Notes under the pieces: generated by a model | Database searches by the model: none | What the model saw: the letters and a program-made list of their open reading frames with translations, nothing else | What the model was told of the DNA's origin: nothing | DNA from: Streptomyces sp. A 4/2 | Lineage (GTDB): Bacteria > Actinomycetota > Actinomycetes > Streptomycetales > Streptomycetaceae | Assembly: GCF_940670765.1 (NCBI RefSeq) | Contig: NZ_CALNVW010000017.1 | Location: 186,001-250,000, forward strand | DNA length: 64,000 nucleotides | Direction of reading: 5' to 3' | Translations under genes and position numbers: made by a program | Part shown: in pieces, positions 23,786 to 32,440 of the stretch | Numbering within the stretch: position 1 is the first letter of the stretch | How the letters are laid out: every line of letters begins with the position of its first letter

Positions 23786-25219
23786 GTGACTGCAAAGCCT
23801 CGCATCCCCAACGTCCTGGCCGGCCGCTACGCCTCCACGGAGCTCGCCGTCCTCTGGTCCCCCGAGCAGAAGGTGAAGCTGGAGCGCCAGCTGTGGCTCG
23901 CCGTGCTGCGTGCCCAGAAGGACCTCGGGATCGAGGTGCCCGATGCGGCCGTCGCCGACTACGAGCGGGTGCTCGACCAGGTCGATCTGGCCTCGATCGC
24001 CGAGCGGGAGAAAGTCACCCGGCACGACGTCAAGGCACGCATCGAGGAGTTCAACGCCCTCGCCGGCCATGAGCAGGTCCACAAGGGCATGACGTCGCGG
24101 GACCTCACCGAGAACGTCGAGCAGCTTCAGATCCGGCTCTCGCTGGAGCTGATGCGCGACCGGACAGTGGCCGTGCTCGCACGCCTCGGCAAGCTGGCCG
24201 GTGAACAGGCCGAGCTGGTGATGGCCGGGCGTTCACACAACGTGGCCGCGCAGGCGACGACGCTGGGCAAGCGGTTCGCGACGACGGCGGACGAGCTCCT
24301 GGTGGCTTACGGGCGCCTGGAGGACCTGTTGGGCCGCTACCCGCTGCGCGGGATCAAGGGCCCGGTCGGTACCGCCCAGGACATGCTCGACCTGCTAGGC
24401 GGGGACGAGTCCAAGCTGGCCGATCTCGAACAGCGGATCGCGGGGCACCTCGGCTTCGCTCACGCCTTCACCTCGGTCGGCCAGGTCTACCCTCGTTCGC
24501 TCGACTACGACGTGGTGACCGCGCTGGTGCAGTTGGCCGGTGCTCCGTCCTCGCTGGCGAAGACCATCCGGCTGATGGCCGGGCACGAGCTCGTCACCGA
24601 AGGTTTCAAGCCGGGGCAGGTCGGCTCGTCCGCGATGCCGCACAAGATGAACACCCGCTCCTGCGAGCGCGTCAACGGCCTGATGGTGATTCTCCGCGGC
24701 TACGCCTCGATGACCGGTGAGCTGGCCGGTGACCAGTGGAACGAGGGCGACGTCTCGTGCTCGGTCGTACGCAGGGTCGCTCTGCCCGATGCCTTCTTCG
24801 CGTTCGACGGCCTGCTGGAGACGTTCCTGACGGTGCTCGACGAATTCGGCGCGTTCCCCGCCGTCGTCGCCCGCGAGCTGGACCGCTACCTGCCGTTCCT
24901 CGCCACCACGAAGGTGCTGATGGCCGCGGTACGGGCCGGAGTCGGCCGGGAAGCGGCGCACGAGGTCATCAAGGAGCACGCGGTCGCCTCCGCGCTCGCG
25001 ATGCGTGAGCAGGGAGCCGAGCGCAACGAGCTGCTGGACAAACTGGCGGCCGACGAGCGGATGCCGCTCGACCGCGCTCAGCTGGACGCGCTGATGGCCG
25101 ACAAGCTCTCCTTCACCGGCGCGGCGGGCGCGCAGGTGAGCGCGGTGATCTCCCGGATCGAGGAGATCACCAAGCAGCACCCGGAAGCCGCCGCCTACAC
25201 GCCGGGCTCGATCCTCTGA
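23786..25219 (+). CDS. purB: Adenylosuccinate lyase
   Basis: 477 residues. PurB acts twice in purine synthesis, splitting SAICAR to AICAR and adenylosuccinate to AMP with release of fumarate. The fumarase/aspartase superfamily signature GSSAMPHKMN is at 280-289 and includes the flexible catalytic Ser loop; a second conserved His151 is in AGRSHN. The start GTG 23786 (MTAKPRIPNVLAGRY) fits the family N-terminus, and a TAGAAT box eight bases upstream suggests a leaderless message. The mug gene follows after 8 bases, apparently in one transcript. Confidence 0.95.
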   Translation: MTAKPRIPNVLAGRYASTELAVLWSPEQKVKLERQLWLAVLRAQKDLGIEVPDAAVADYERVLDQVDLASIAEREKVTRHDVKARIEEFNALAGHEQVHKGMTSRDLTENVEQLQIRLSLELMRDRTVAVLARLGKLAGEQAELVMAGRSHNVAAQATTLGKRFATTADELLVAYGRLEDLLGRYPLRGIKGPVGTAQDMLDLLGGDESKLADLEQRIAGHLGFAHAFTSVGQVYPRSLDYDVVTALVQLAGAPSSLAKTIRLMAGHELVTEGFKPGQVGSSAMPHKMNTRSCERVNGLMVILRGYASMTGELAGDQWNEGDVSCSVVRRVALPDAFFAFDGLLETFLTVLDEFGAFPAVVARELDRYLPFLATTKVLMAAVRAGVGREAAHEVIKEHAVASALAMREQGAERNELLDKLAADERMPLDRAQLDALMADKLSFTGAAGAQVSAVISRIEEITKQHPEAAAYTPGSIL

Positions 25220-25227
25220 TCATCGGC

Positions 25228-25776
25228 ATGAAGCCCGAAGAACTCGAAGCCGCCCGCGACCGCCTCGTTCCCGATGTGGTCGCGGAGGGCTTGAGTGTGC
25301 TCTTCTGCGGCATCAACCCCGGGCTCATGACGGCTGCGACGGGCCACCACTTCGCCCGGCCCGGCAACCGCTTCTGGCCGGTACTCCACCTGTCGGGCTT
25401 CACTCCCCGCCTGCTGGCCCCCTCCGAGCAGCGGGAGCTGCTGACGTACGGCCTCGGCATCACGAACGTGGTGGCACGGGCCTCGGCTCGGGCCGATGAA
25501 CTGAGCGCCGACGAGTACCGCGAGGGCGGGCGGGCTCTGACTGCGAAGGTGCAGAAGCTGCGACCGCGGTGGCTCGCCGTCGTGGGTGTCACCGCATACC
25601 GCACGGCTTTCGGCGACCTCAAGGCCCGGATCGGACCGCAGACACGGACGATCGGTTCCACCCGGATCTGGGCCCTGCCCAACCCCAGTGGACTCAACGC
25701 CCACTGGACCGCGCAGACCATGGCGGAGGAGTACGGCCGGTTGCGTACGGCCGTGGAGAGCGAGGCCGGGTCCTGA
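25228..25776 (+). CDS. mug: G/U mismatch-specific DNA glycosylase
   Basis: 182 residues. Mug removes uracil or ethenocytosine opposite guanine and begins base excision repair. The active-site motif GINPGL (28-33, Asn30) and the wedge/phosphate motif NPSGLNAH near the C-terminus are both present; FARPGNRFWPVL follows the first motif as in characterised Mug/TDG proteins. It starts 8 bases after purB, probably co-transcribed. Together with the AlkB-like and ligase genes 2 kb away it forms a local group of repair functions. Confidence 0.92.
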   Translation: MKPEELEAARDRLVPDVVAEGLSVLFCGINPGLMTAATGHHFARPGNRFWPVLHLSGFTPRLLAPSEQRELLTYGLGITNVVARASARADELSADEYREGGRALTAKVQKLRPRWLAVVGVTAYRTAFGDLKARIGPQTRTIGSTRIWALPNPSGLNAHWTAQTMAEEYGRLRTAVESEAGS

Positions 25777-25911
25777 ACCAGGTGACGGGTCGCTCCGCTG
25801 TCACTCCCGTGCCGCTCGCCCGTTGTCCCTTGCTTGCCGTCTCCTGCCTGCTGTCTTCCGCCGGCCCTCTCTTGCCACGTACCGATCGGTTCCGCCCATC
25901 TCGACCACATC

Positions 25912-26349
25912 TCAGGGCGGATCGATCTCGGTGACCGTAGCGATCAACTGAAATTGCAGCTCCTGGTCCCACTGGCCGACGCCGAGAGCAACCCATCGCT
26001 CCTCCACCTTCCAGAGATGGAGGTACGGCGTGGTGCCGCACAGCTCGCTCCAGGGTTCGGGGATGTCTTCCCCCTCCGTTTGCCGGCTCAGCACACTCCA
26101 GAGGCTGAACATCTGCGACGCGCCCCAGCGTTCATCGAGTGCGATGGCCAGTGACTCGCACTCCGCTTCGTACTGGTCCTCCACTTCCGGGCGACGGGTG
26201 CCGTCGTCGTCCCAGAAGTCCTCACTCGTGCACAGCGCCACCACGTGGTACCCGGGCCCGCTGGTGCCCGTCTCCGATCTGCCGTGCCGAGGTGGAAACG
26301 GACGGGCACGCAACAGGTCGATGGCGGCAAGGTACTGGGCGGTGGTCAT
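25912..26349 (-). CDS. Conserved hypothetical acidic protein
   Basis: 145 residues from ATG 26349. It is acidic, with several Trp residues (EDFWDDDGTRR, SLWSVLS, EPWSEL, YLHLWKVEERWVALGVGQWD) and no signal or membrane segment. I recognise no family; the pattern of W/G-rich strands recalls small beta-rich immunity or SUKH-like proteins, but no defining motif is seen. An in-frame GTG at 26427 would add 26 residues that overlap the end of the ABC permease gene. It sits downstream of the ABC genes on the same strand. Confidence 0.6.
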   Translation of the reverse strand: MTTAQYLAAIDLLRARPFPPRHGRSETGTSGPGYHVVALCTSEDFWDDDGTRRPEVEDQYEAECESLAIALDERWGASQMFSLWSVLSRQTEGEDIPEPWSELCGTTPYLHLWKVEERWVALGVGQWDQELQFQLIATVTEIDPP

Positions 26350-26416
26350 CACGTCAGTAAACCTGGTACCACTGACAGTTGGCTCACGTAGCGCCTCCTT
26401 CGCCCGTGACCTCCGT

Positions 26417-27160
26417 TCAGGCGTCACGGCGGCTCAGCGCCGCCCAGCCCGCCCCGACGGCGGCTGCCACCCAACCGGCCATCACAGCGAGTCCGCTCCA
26501 GGGACCCAGCTGACCTGAAGGATTCTGGAGCAGGGCCTGTTGGCCTGCCCGGTCCGGCAGGAAGTCGGCGAGGCTCGCACTCCGGGACACATCTCCGATC
26601 ACGAAGGAGACCAGAAGAACGAACGGGATGAGTATCCCCATGACGGCGAGCCCGCTCCGCAGGACAGCTGCCAGGCCTGCGGCGAACAGCGCTATGAGAG
26701 CCAGATAGAACGCACAGCCCACAACGGACCGCAGCCCACCGGGGTCACCGATGCCGATACCCGCTCTGCCGATCAGCAGTTGGCCGACGAGGAAGCAGGT
26801 GAGGCTGGTGATCAGACCGACCGCGAGGACAAGAGCCCCGATCACGGTCAACTTCGCCGCGTAGTACAGGCCTCTGCGCGGGACCGCGGTGAGGGCAAGA
26901 CGGACACCACCGTTTCGGTACTCGCCCGCAACAACTGTCGCACCGAAACAAATAGCGGCGATCTGACCGAAGTTGAGGCCGAAGAACGAGGTGAGCACGG
27001 GGTCGAAATCTGGCTTGCCCGCATTCTCGTGCCCCACGGTGGCACTGCCGAGCAGGGAGAAAGCCACAGTGGCCAGAAACACTGACAGCAGCGCACCTCC
27101 GAGTGAACGCACCGAGCGGATCTTGATCCACTCCGAGTGGAGAACCGCGGGAAAAGACAT
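26417..27160 (-). CDS. ABC-2-type transporter permease
   Basis: 247 residues with six hydrophobic helices and the typical opening LHSEWIKIRSVRS of ABC-2 permeases of the drug or lantibiotic-immunity type. The periplasmic part is small. With the ATPase encoded 76 bases upstream on the same strand it forms a two-gene ABC exporter; the substrate is unknown, but the link to a two-component system suggests self-protection or an envelope-stress output. Confidence 0.86.
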   Translation of the reverse strand: MSFPAVLHSEWIKIRSVRSLGGALLSVFLATVAFSLLGSATVGHENAGKPDFDPVLTSFFGLNFGQIAAICFGATVVAGEYRNGGVRLALTAVPRRGLYYAAKLTVIGALVLAVGLITSLTCFLVGQLLIGRAGIGIGDPGGLRSVVGCAFYLALIALFAAGLAAVLRSGLAVMGILIPFVLLVSFVIGDVSRSASLADFLPDRAGQQALLQNPSGQLGPWSGLAVMAGWVAAAVGAGWAALSRRDA

Positions 27161-27235
27161 GTCTCATACCTCCTGGGCCGTACGCGCATGCATCCATGTA
27201 CGAGGTGAAGTTCGAGTTCGAGGCTGACAGCGGGG

Positions 27236-28183
27236 TCAGGGAGGGGTGGCGGCTCCCATCGGCTTCGCAGTGGTGCGGCGGGCCGCAAATTGCGTCAGGT
27301 CCGCTGTGAGGTCGAGATAGGCCTGCTCCAACGTGGCTTCCTCCGTGGTGAGTTCCAGCAGCGCGATGCCCTCTGCCGCGGCAACGGGACCGATGTCCTC
27401 GACGCGCGCTCCCTCGACCACCAGGCGACCGTCCTCGCACTCGACAAGAGCGAACCCCTCCCTCAGCAGAAGAGCGCGCAGACGGTCCGCATCCGGGGTC
27501 CGCAATCGCACTCGCGGCCGGATGCGTGAGTCGATGAACGTCCGTGTCGGGGTGTCGGCCAGCAGCTTGCCCCTGCCCAGGACCACCAGATGATCGGCGA
27601 ACGAGGCGGTCTCGTTCATCAGATGGCTGGAGACCAGAACCGTTCTGCCCTCTTGGGCGAGACGCCGCATCAGCTCACGGATCCAGATGATTCCTTCGGG
27701 ATCCAGCCCGTTCGACGGCTCGTCCAGCAGCAGTACCGACGGTTCCCCGAGCAGGGCGGCGGCTATTCCGAGTCGTTGCCGCATGCCGAGCGAGAACGTC
27801 CTGATGCGGTGGTCCGCGACACTCGCGATGCCCGCCTCTTCCAGGACCGCGCCCACCCGGCGGGCAGATATGCGATTGCTGACAGCGAGAGCAAGCAGAT
27901 GGTCGCGGGCCGTGCGAGCTCCGTGCGCGGCGTTCGCGTCGAGCAGCGCCCCCGCAAGTCCCAGCGGCTGAGCGGCAGTCGTGTACTTCCGCCCACCGAT
28001 CGTGGCCGTACCGGAAGTCGGACGGTCCAGGCCCAGCAGCAGCCGCATCGTCGTGGACTTGCCGGCGCCGTTGGGGCCCAGGAAGCCGGTGACCCGGCCG
28101 GGCCTGACACTGAAGGTGAGCCGGTCCACAGCGCGGGTGGTCCCGTACTCCTTGGTGAGTTCCTGGACATCGATGCTGGTCAT
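27236..28183 (-). CDS. ABC transporter ATP-binding protein
   Basis: 315 residues. Walker A GPNGAGKST (36-44), signature SLGMRQRL, Walker B VLLLDEPSNGLDP and the switch SSHL are intact. The C-terminal extension of about 90 residues (RVRLRTPDADRLRALLLREG) is typical of BcrA/drug-export ATPases. ATG 28183 is chosen because upstream residues show no homology, although the frame is open much further. It energises the permease downstream. Its promoter region contains twin palindromes shared with the divergent histidine kinase. Confidence 0.88.
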   Translation of the reverse strand: MTSIDVQELTKEYGTTRAVDRLTFSVRPGRVTGFLGPNGAGKSTTMRLLLGLDRPTSGTATIGGRKYTTAAQPLGLAGALLDANAAHGARTARDHLLALAVSNRISARRVGAVLEEAGIASVADHRIRTFSLGMRQRLGIAAALLGEPSVLLLDEPSNGLDPEGIIWIRELMRRLAQEGRTVLVSSHLMNETASFADHLVVLGRGKLLADTPTRTFIDSRIRPRVRLRTPDADRLRALLLREGFALVECEDGRLVVEGARVEDIGPVAAAEGIALLELTTEEATLEQAYLDLTADLTQFAARRTTAKPMGAATPP

Positions 28184-28218
28184 GTCTTCAGCGTGACGGC
28201 CGGCCCACGCCTGCCGCG

Positions 28219-28256
28219 TCCCCCGTGCGGGGAGTTCGGATCCCCCGTGCGGGGGA
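28219..28256. promoter_or_regulatory. Twin TCCCCCGTGCGGGGA palindromes between ABC ATPase and histidine kinase
   Basis: TCCCCCGTGCGGGGA (28219-28233) and TCCCCCGTGCGGGGGA (28241-28256) are near-identical hairpin-type palindromes with centres 22 to 23 bases apart, about two helical turns. They occupy the 108-base divergent gap. A response regulator dimer pair is the natural candidate ligand; this is inference. Confidence 0.55.
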
Positions 28257-28291
28257 GCCGCCCGCACCGGTGGGGCTGGCACGATATCGGC

Positions 28292-29416
28292 ATGTTCCGC
28301 CTGCTCCGGCCGATACTGCGCCCGGTCACCTACACGCGATGGCTGCACATGTGCGTCCCGCTCGCGTTTGTCGCCGTGTGGCTGTTCATCGACATGCGCG
28401 ACTTCTACGTACCCGCCCTCCTGGTCATTCCGGTCGGGCTCGTCCCGGCGGTCAGACTGGAGGAAGGGATACAGGCCCAGCTGCTGTTGACCCCGCACGA
28501 GCGGGGGCGCCCCGATGCCTCGATCGCCGTGGCATCGTCCCTGACATGGGCCGACCGCTGGCGCACGGTGCTGTGGCTGGAGGCACGGCTGCTGTTCAGT
28601 GTCCCGGCGCTGCTCCTGCCTGCGCAGCTGGCCCTGCTGATACCCAGGCTGCTCGCCGTCGCTTCCTGGTGGTCCGCGCTGCTCGTCCCCCTGGTGGCAG
28701 CCGCGATTCCCTTCAGCGTCATCACATCCGGGGCGCTGATCACCGTGGTCGGACGTCGGCTGCTCGGGCCGTCGGCGGCCCAGCGGCTGACCGTACTGGA
28801 GGAGCGCACCGAGCAACTGCTCGAACGCAACCGCATCGCGCGCGAGCTGCACGACTCCATCGGTCATGCCCTGACGGTGGCTGTGGTGCAGGCCGGCGCG
28901 GCGCGGGCCGTGAAGGACCCGGCGTTCACCGATCGGGCGCTGGCCGCGATCGAGGAGACCGGGCGGGAAGCACTCGACGATCTGGAGCGCGTACTGCTCA
29001 TTCTCCGGGAGTCGGGCACACCGGTGGGGCAGCGTCCGTCCCTCAGCGAGGCGGACCGGCTGCTGGAGTCCGCGCGCACCTCAGGGGCGAAGGTGGAGGC
29101 CGAGGTGAGCGGTCCGGTGGAGCTGGTGCCCGGCCCCATCTCCCGGGAGGGGTACCGCATCCTCCAGGAGGCACTCACCAATGTGCTGCGTCACTCGGGC
29201 CCCGTTCCGGTGCGCGTACGGATCGCCGTGGTGGCCGGTCTGCTCGACCTGGAGGTGACCAATCCGCTGAGTGGCGCCGCAGGCCGCTCGCCCGGCGGCA
29301 GCGGACTGCGCGGTATCCGGGAGCGTGCGGCTCTGCTGGGCGGGACGGCGGAGACCGGTCCCCACGAGGGTGATTGGAGGGTGTATGCGCAGTTGCCGCT
29401 GGACGGCCTAGGCTGA
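28292..29416 (+). CDS. Two-component sensor histidine kinase (HisKA_3)
   Basis: 374 residues. Four to five N-terminal helices (about 15-150) without an extended sensor domain are followed by the dimerisation helix with phosphoacceptor His187 in [10 protein letters not shown], then a HATPase domain with N box NVLRHSG and the G2-like [12 protein letters not shown]. This is the NarL-type kinase class (Pfam HisKA_3) that often senses membrane or antibiotic stress beside ABC transporters. CACGAT six bases before ATG 28292 may give a leaderless message. The response regulator follows after 4 bases. Confidence 0.9.
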   Translation: MFRLLRPILRPVTYTRWLHMCVPLAFVAVWLFIDMRDFYVPALLVIPVGLVPAVRLEEGIQAQLLLTPHERGRPDASIAVASSLTWADRWRTVLWLEARLLFSVPALLLPAQLALLIPRLLAVASWWSALLVPLVAAAIPFSVITSGALITVVGRRLLGPSAAQRLTVLEERTEQLLERNRIARELHDSIGHALTVAVVQAGAARAVKDPAFTDRALAAIEETGREALDDLERVLLILRESGTPVGQRPSLSEADRLLESARTSGAKVEAEVSGPVELVPGPISREGYRILQEALTNVLRHSGPVPVRVRIAVVAGLLDLEVTNPLSGAAGRSPGGSGLRGIRERAALLGGTAETGPHEGDWRVYAQLPLDGLG

Positions 29417-29420
29417 CCGG

Positions 29421-30071
29421 GTGCCGATCACCGTGCTCCTTGTCGACGACGAACCTCTCGTACGCGCCGGACTGCGCGCGGTCCTGGAGGCCCAGCCAGA
29501 CATCGAAGTGGTCGGCGAGGCAGCGGACGGCGCAGCCGTGGTGCCGCTGGTGCGGCAGCTGCGGCCCGATGTGGTGGCGATGGACGTGCGGATGCCTTTG
29601 CTGGACGGCATCGCGGCCACCCGGGCGGTGCTGCGGTCCGCACAACCGCCACCGAAGATCCTCGTCGTGACGACCTTCGAGAACGACGAGTACGTCTACG
29701 AGGCGCTGCGCGCGGGCGCCGATGGTTTTCTGCTCAAGCGGGCCCGTCCGGCCGAGATCGTCCACGCGGTGCGGTTGATCTCCGAGGGCGAATCCTTGTT
29801 GTTCCCGGCCGCGGTCCGTTCGCTCGCCGCGGAGTACGGCAACAGCGCGGCCCGCGAAGTCCTGGACCGGGCCGCGCTGACGGAACGGGAGGCCGCGGTG
29901 CTGCGGCTGATGGCCCGCGGTCTGTCGAACGCGGAGATCGCCGCCCAGCTCGTGATCGGGGCCGAGACCGTGAAGTCCCACGTCAGCGCCGTGCTGGCCA
30001 AGTTGGGAGCCAGGGACCGCACCCAGGCGGTCATCGCCGCGTACGAATCCGGATTCGTCGCTCCCGCCTGA
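29421..30071 (+). CDS. LuxR/NarL-family response regulator
   Basis: 216 residues from GTG 29421. The receiver domain has the acidic pocket VDDEP (9-10), phosphoacceptor Asp55 in VVAMDVRMP, and Lys in FLLKRARP; the C-terminal LuxR helix-turn-helix is [20 protein letters not shown] and [13 protein letters not shown]. It is the partner of the kinase 4 bases upstream and most likely controls the divergent ABC exporter through the twin palindromes. Confidence 0.92.
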   Translation: MPITVLLVDDEPLVRAGLRAVLEAQPDIEVVGEAADGAAVVPLVRQLRPDVVAMDVRMPLLDGIAATRAVLRSAQPPPKILVVTTFENDEYVYEALRAGADGFLLKRARPAEIVHAVRLISEGESLLFPAAVRSLAAEYGNSAAREVLDRAALTEREAAVLRLMARGLSNAEIAAQLVIGAETVKSHVSAVLAKLGARDRTQAVIAAYESGFVAPA

Positions 30072-30176
30072 TCCGGGGGCCGGCCCGGGGCCCGCGACCG
30101 GCTCCACTCGCCGCCCGCCCGGTCACCCGGTACCATCCGGCAGACACAAGCACGAGCTGAGCTGGGAGGACACACG

Positions 30177-31334
30177 TTGGGGCAGCTGACCGGCGGGGAT
30201 CCCTCGTTGCTGCGGCGGATCAACTCGTCCGTGGTGCTCCACGCACTACGTGGCGCGGTGTTCCCGACCTTGACCGATCTCACCCGCATCACCGGGCTGT
30301 CCAGGCCGACGGTCGAGGGCGTGATCGAAGGTCTCATAGTGGCCGGACTGGTCGTCGAGGACGCACCCGAGGAGGGTGAGACCCGTCGGCAGGGGCGCCC
30401 CGCCCGACGGTTCCGGTTCCGTGCCGAGGCCGGCCACCTGCTCGGCATCGAGATCGGGCCGCACCGGGTAGCCGCACTGCTCTCCGGCCTCGACGGCCGG
30501 ATCCTCGGCGCGGGTTCCCGTGAGGTGTCGGAGACAGCATCCGCCGACGAACGGCTGGAGCGGGTCCGCGCCACGGTCGCCGATGTGCTGCGCCGGACCG
30601 GAGTGGCACGCAGCAGTCTGCGCGCGGTCGGCGTCGGCAGCCCCGGCATCGTGGAGGCCGACGGCACCGTACGGCTGGGCACCGCGCTTCCCGAGTGGAC
30701 GGGACTCGCGCTCGGCGAGCGGCTCCGACGCTCGTTCCGTTGCCCGGTGCTTGTCGAGAACGACGCCAACGCCGCTGCGGTCGCCGAGCACTGGAAGGGC
30801 GTGGCGACCGAATCCGACGACATCGTCTTCGTGCTCGCCGGGCTCAGCCCCGGTGCGGGATCGCTGATCGGCGGACGGCTGCACCGCGGCTTCGGCGGTG
30901 CAGCCGGTGAGATCGGCGCACTGCATCTGCTGGGCCGCGATGTCACACCGGAGAAACTGCTCTCCACCACGGACGAGCCGCTGCATCCGCTGGACGAGCT
31001 CGCTGTGGCCGAGGTCTTCGCCCATGCCAAGGAGGGCGACGCACGGGCCCGGGCCGCCGTCGAGCGGTTCATCCAGCGGTTGGTGCACGATGTGGCAGCG
31101 CTGGTTCTGGCGCTCGATCCGGAACTGGTCGTGATCGGGGGCTGGGCTGCCGGGCTCGACGGCGTACTGGAGCCGCTGCGCGGCGAGTTGGCGCGCTACT
31201 GCCTGCGCCCGCCACAGGTCGCGCTCTCCCTGCTCGGCGAGGCCGCGGTGGCGACAGGTGCGCTGCGGCTCGCGCTCGACCACGTGGAGGAGCAACTGTT
31301 CGCGGTGGAGAGCACGGTGACGGCCCGCCGCTGA
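30177..31334 (+). CDS. ROK-family transcriptional regulator lacking the zinc motif
   Basis: 385 residues from TTG 30177, supported by GGGAGGA upstream. An N-terminal winged helix (about 12-60, ITGLSRPTVEGVIEGLIVAG) precedes a ROK/actin-like ATPase fold with LGIEIGPHRVAALLSGLDG, VENDANAAAVAEHW and GAAGEIGALHLL. In ROK sugar kinases and most repressors the last motif reads GEIGH followed by a CxCGxxGC zinc site; here the His is Ala and all the Cys are absent, so zinc-dependent sugar binding is unlikely. The effector is unknown. It is not in an obvious operon. Confidence 0.85.
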   Translation: MGQLTGGDPSLLRRINSSVVLHALRGAVFPTLTDLTRITGLSRPTVEGVIEGLIVAGLVVEDAPEEGETRRQGRPARRFRFRAEAGHLLGIEIGPHRVAALLSGLDGRILGAGSREVSETASADERLERVRATVADVLRRTGVARSSLRAVGVGSPGIVEADGTVRLGTALPEWTGLALGERLRRSFRCPVLVENDANAAAVAEHWKGVATESDDIVFVLAGLSPGAGSLIGGRLHRGFGGAAGEIGALHLLGRDVTPEKLLSTTDEPLHPLDELAVAEVFAHAKEGDARARAAVERFIQRLVHDVAALVLALDPELVVIGGWAAGLDGVLEPLRGELARYCLRPPQVALSLLGEAAVATGALRLALDHVEEQLFAVESTVTARR

Positions 31335-31371
31335 AGTCGGTGGCGGGCCGCGCGTGAGCGCGTATCAGGGG

Positions 31372-32133
31372 TCAGCAGGCCTTTTCCGGCAGCTGGTCGC
31401 TGATCTCCAGGTCGCCCGAATCACCGAAGGTCAGCCGGCAGGTGTCCGCCCGGTAGGTGGCCACCGATACCGCGAGGGTCCTGCCCCCGGCGAGGTATCG
31501 GGTGGTCACGACGAGCACGGGTGCCCCCGGCAACCGGTCGAGCTCTTTCGCGTCCTCGGCACGGGCCGAGCCGAGTTCGACCGCGCGGTCCTGCCCCTCC
31601 AGGCTGAGGTGCTGGAGCTCGCGCAGCACCCCACGGGCACGCGCAGGGCCCGACGGCACGTCGATGGCCGACAGTCCGGGCACGGACGCGGTCGGGACGT
31701 AGAGCAGTTCCGTGGCGACGGACTGGCCGTGTGTCACCCGGATCCTGCGTACCGTGTGGACCTCGTCGTCGCTCTCCACGTCGAGCATCCGGGCCACCGC
31801 GGCCGGTGGCACAGTGCCCCCGCACCCGACGGGTTCCCAGGCGTCGTCGGACGCTCCGGGCCAGGTCTGCTGCGAGGTCGACACGTCGACGCCCACGCGC
31901 GGCGGGGCGACCGTGGTGCCCACTCCGCGGCGGCGCTGCAGTCGGCCTTCCAGCTCCAGCTGTTCCAGCGCCTGGCGCAGCGTGGCTCGGGCGACCCCGA
32001 AACGGGCAGCCAGTTCACGCTCGTTCGGAAGGATCTCCCCCACGGCGAAATCCGAGTCCAGTGCGTCACTGAGAACGGTCTTGAGATGCCAGTACTTCGG
32101 CTCCGGCACCGACTCCAGCTGCGTGGTCCCCAC
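31372..32133 (-). CDS. GntR-family (HutC/UTRA) transcriptional regulator
   Basis: 253 residues. The N-terminal GntR winged helix includes GEILPNERELAARFGVARAT and LRQALEQLELEGRLQRRRG; a UTRA effector domain follows (about 90-250). GTG 32133 is chosen because CGGAGGA lies six bases upstream; the TTG at 32148 has no such site. The promoter is unusually clear: TTGACC, a 17-base spacer and TACTCT, with a perfect TTGGTC-AA-GACCAA operator over the -35. This matches the dre core TGGTCNNGACCA used by DasR, a HutC-type regulator, and points to autoregulation. The effector may be a phosphorylated amino sugar or similar; that is inference. Confidence 0.88.
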   Translation of the reverse strand: MGTTQLESVPEPKYWHLKTVLSDALDSDFAVGEILPNERELAARFGVARATLRQALEQLELEGRLQRRRGVGTTVAPPRVGVDVSTSQQTWPGASDDAWEPVGCGGTVPPAAVARMLDVESDDEVHTVRRIRVTHGQSVATELLYVPTASVPGLSAIDVPSGPARARGVLRELQHLSLEGQDRAVELGSARAEDAKELDRLPGAPVLVVTTRYLAGGRTLAVSVATYRADTCRLTFGDSGDLEISDQLPEKAC

Positions 32134-32211
32134 CCTGATCCTCCGCAATCGCCGTAACCCGGCGGCTTTTCTGTGCCCTTATTTATTAAAGGTTCCTGCA
32201 CTATCCCTGCG

Positions 32212-32247
32212 AGAGTAGGACGGCGCCTCTCCTTGGTCAAGACCAAT
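32212..32247 (-). promoter_or_regulatory. gntR promoter with HutC/DasR-like operator over the -35
   Basis: On the minus strand the -35 TTGACC is at 32235-32240 and the -10 TACTCT at 32212-32217, with a 17-base spacer. The palindrome TTGGTCAAGACCAA (32233-32246) covers the -35. Its core TGGTC-N2-GACCA is the consensus of HutC-family dre sites. The start point would be near 32205, giving a leader of about 70 bases. Confidence 0.72.
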
Positions 32248-32327
32248 CCTCGCCCCGTTACGGAGCGAAGCCGGGTCCTGCCGCAGAGCGTTCACGGGAT
32301 GTTCTCGATGGGGTCCCGCACAGCACG

Positions 32328-32359
32328 GAGCCCCGCGGCCGGATCGGCTCGCGGGGCTC
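32328..32359. terminator. Hairpin downstream of the sigma factor gene, with alternative right arm
   Basis: GAGCCCCGCG (32328-32337) pairs perfectly with CGCGGGGCTC (32350-32359). A second identical CGCGGGGCTC follows at 32364-32373 and could compete for the same left arm. It lies 80 to 110 bases past the sigma factor stop on the minus strand. The rest of the 307-base gap 32134-32440 holds the gntR promoter and no gene. Confidence 0.65.
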
Positions 32360-32440
32360 GGCTCGCGGGGCTCTGCTTGCGCGGCTCTGCGCGCGGGGTC
32401 AGGGGTTCTCTTGAAGGCGGAACCGTCCTGGAACAAGGGG

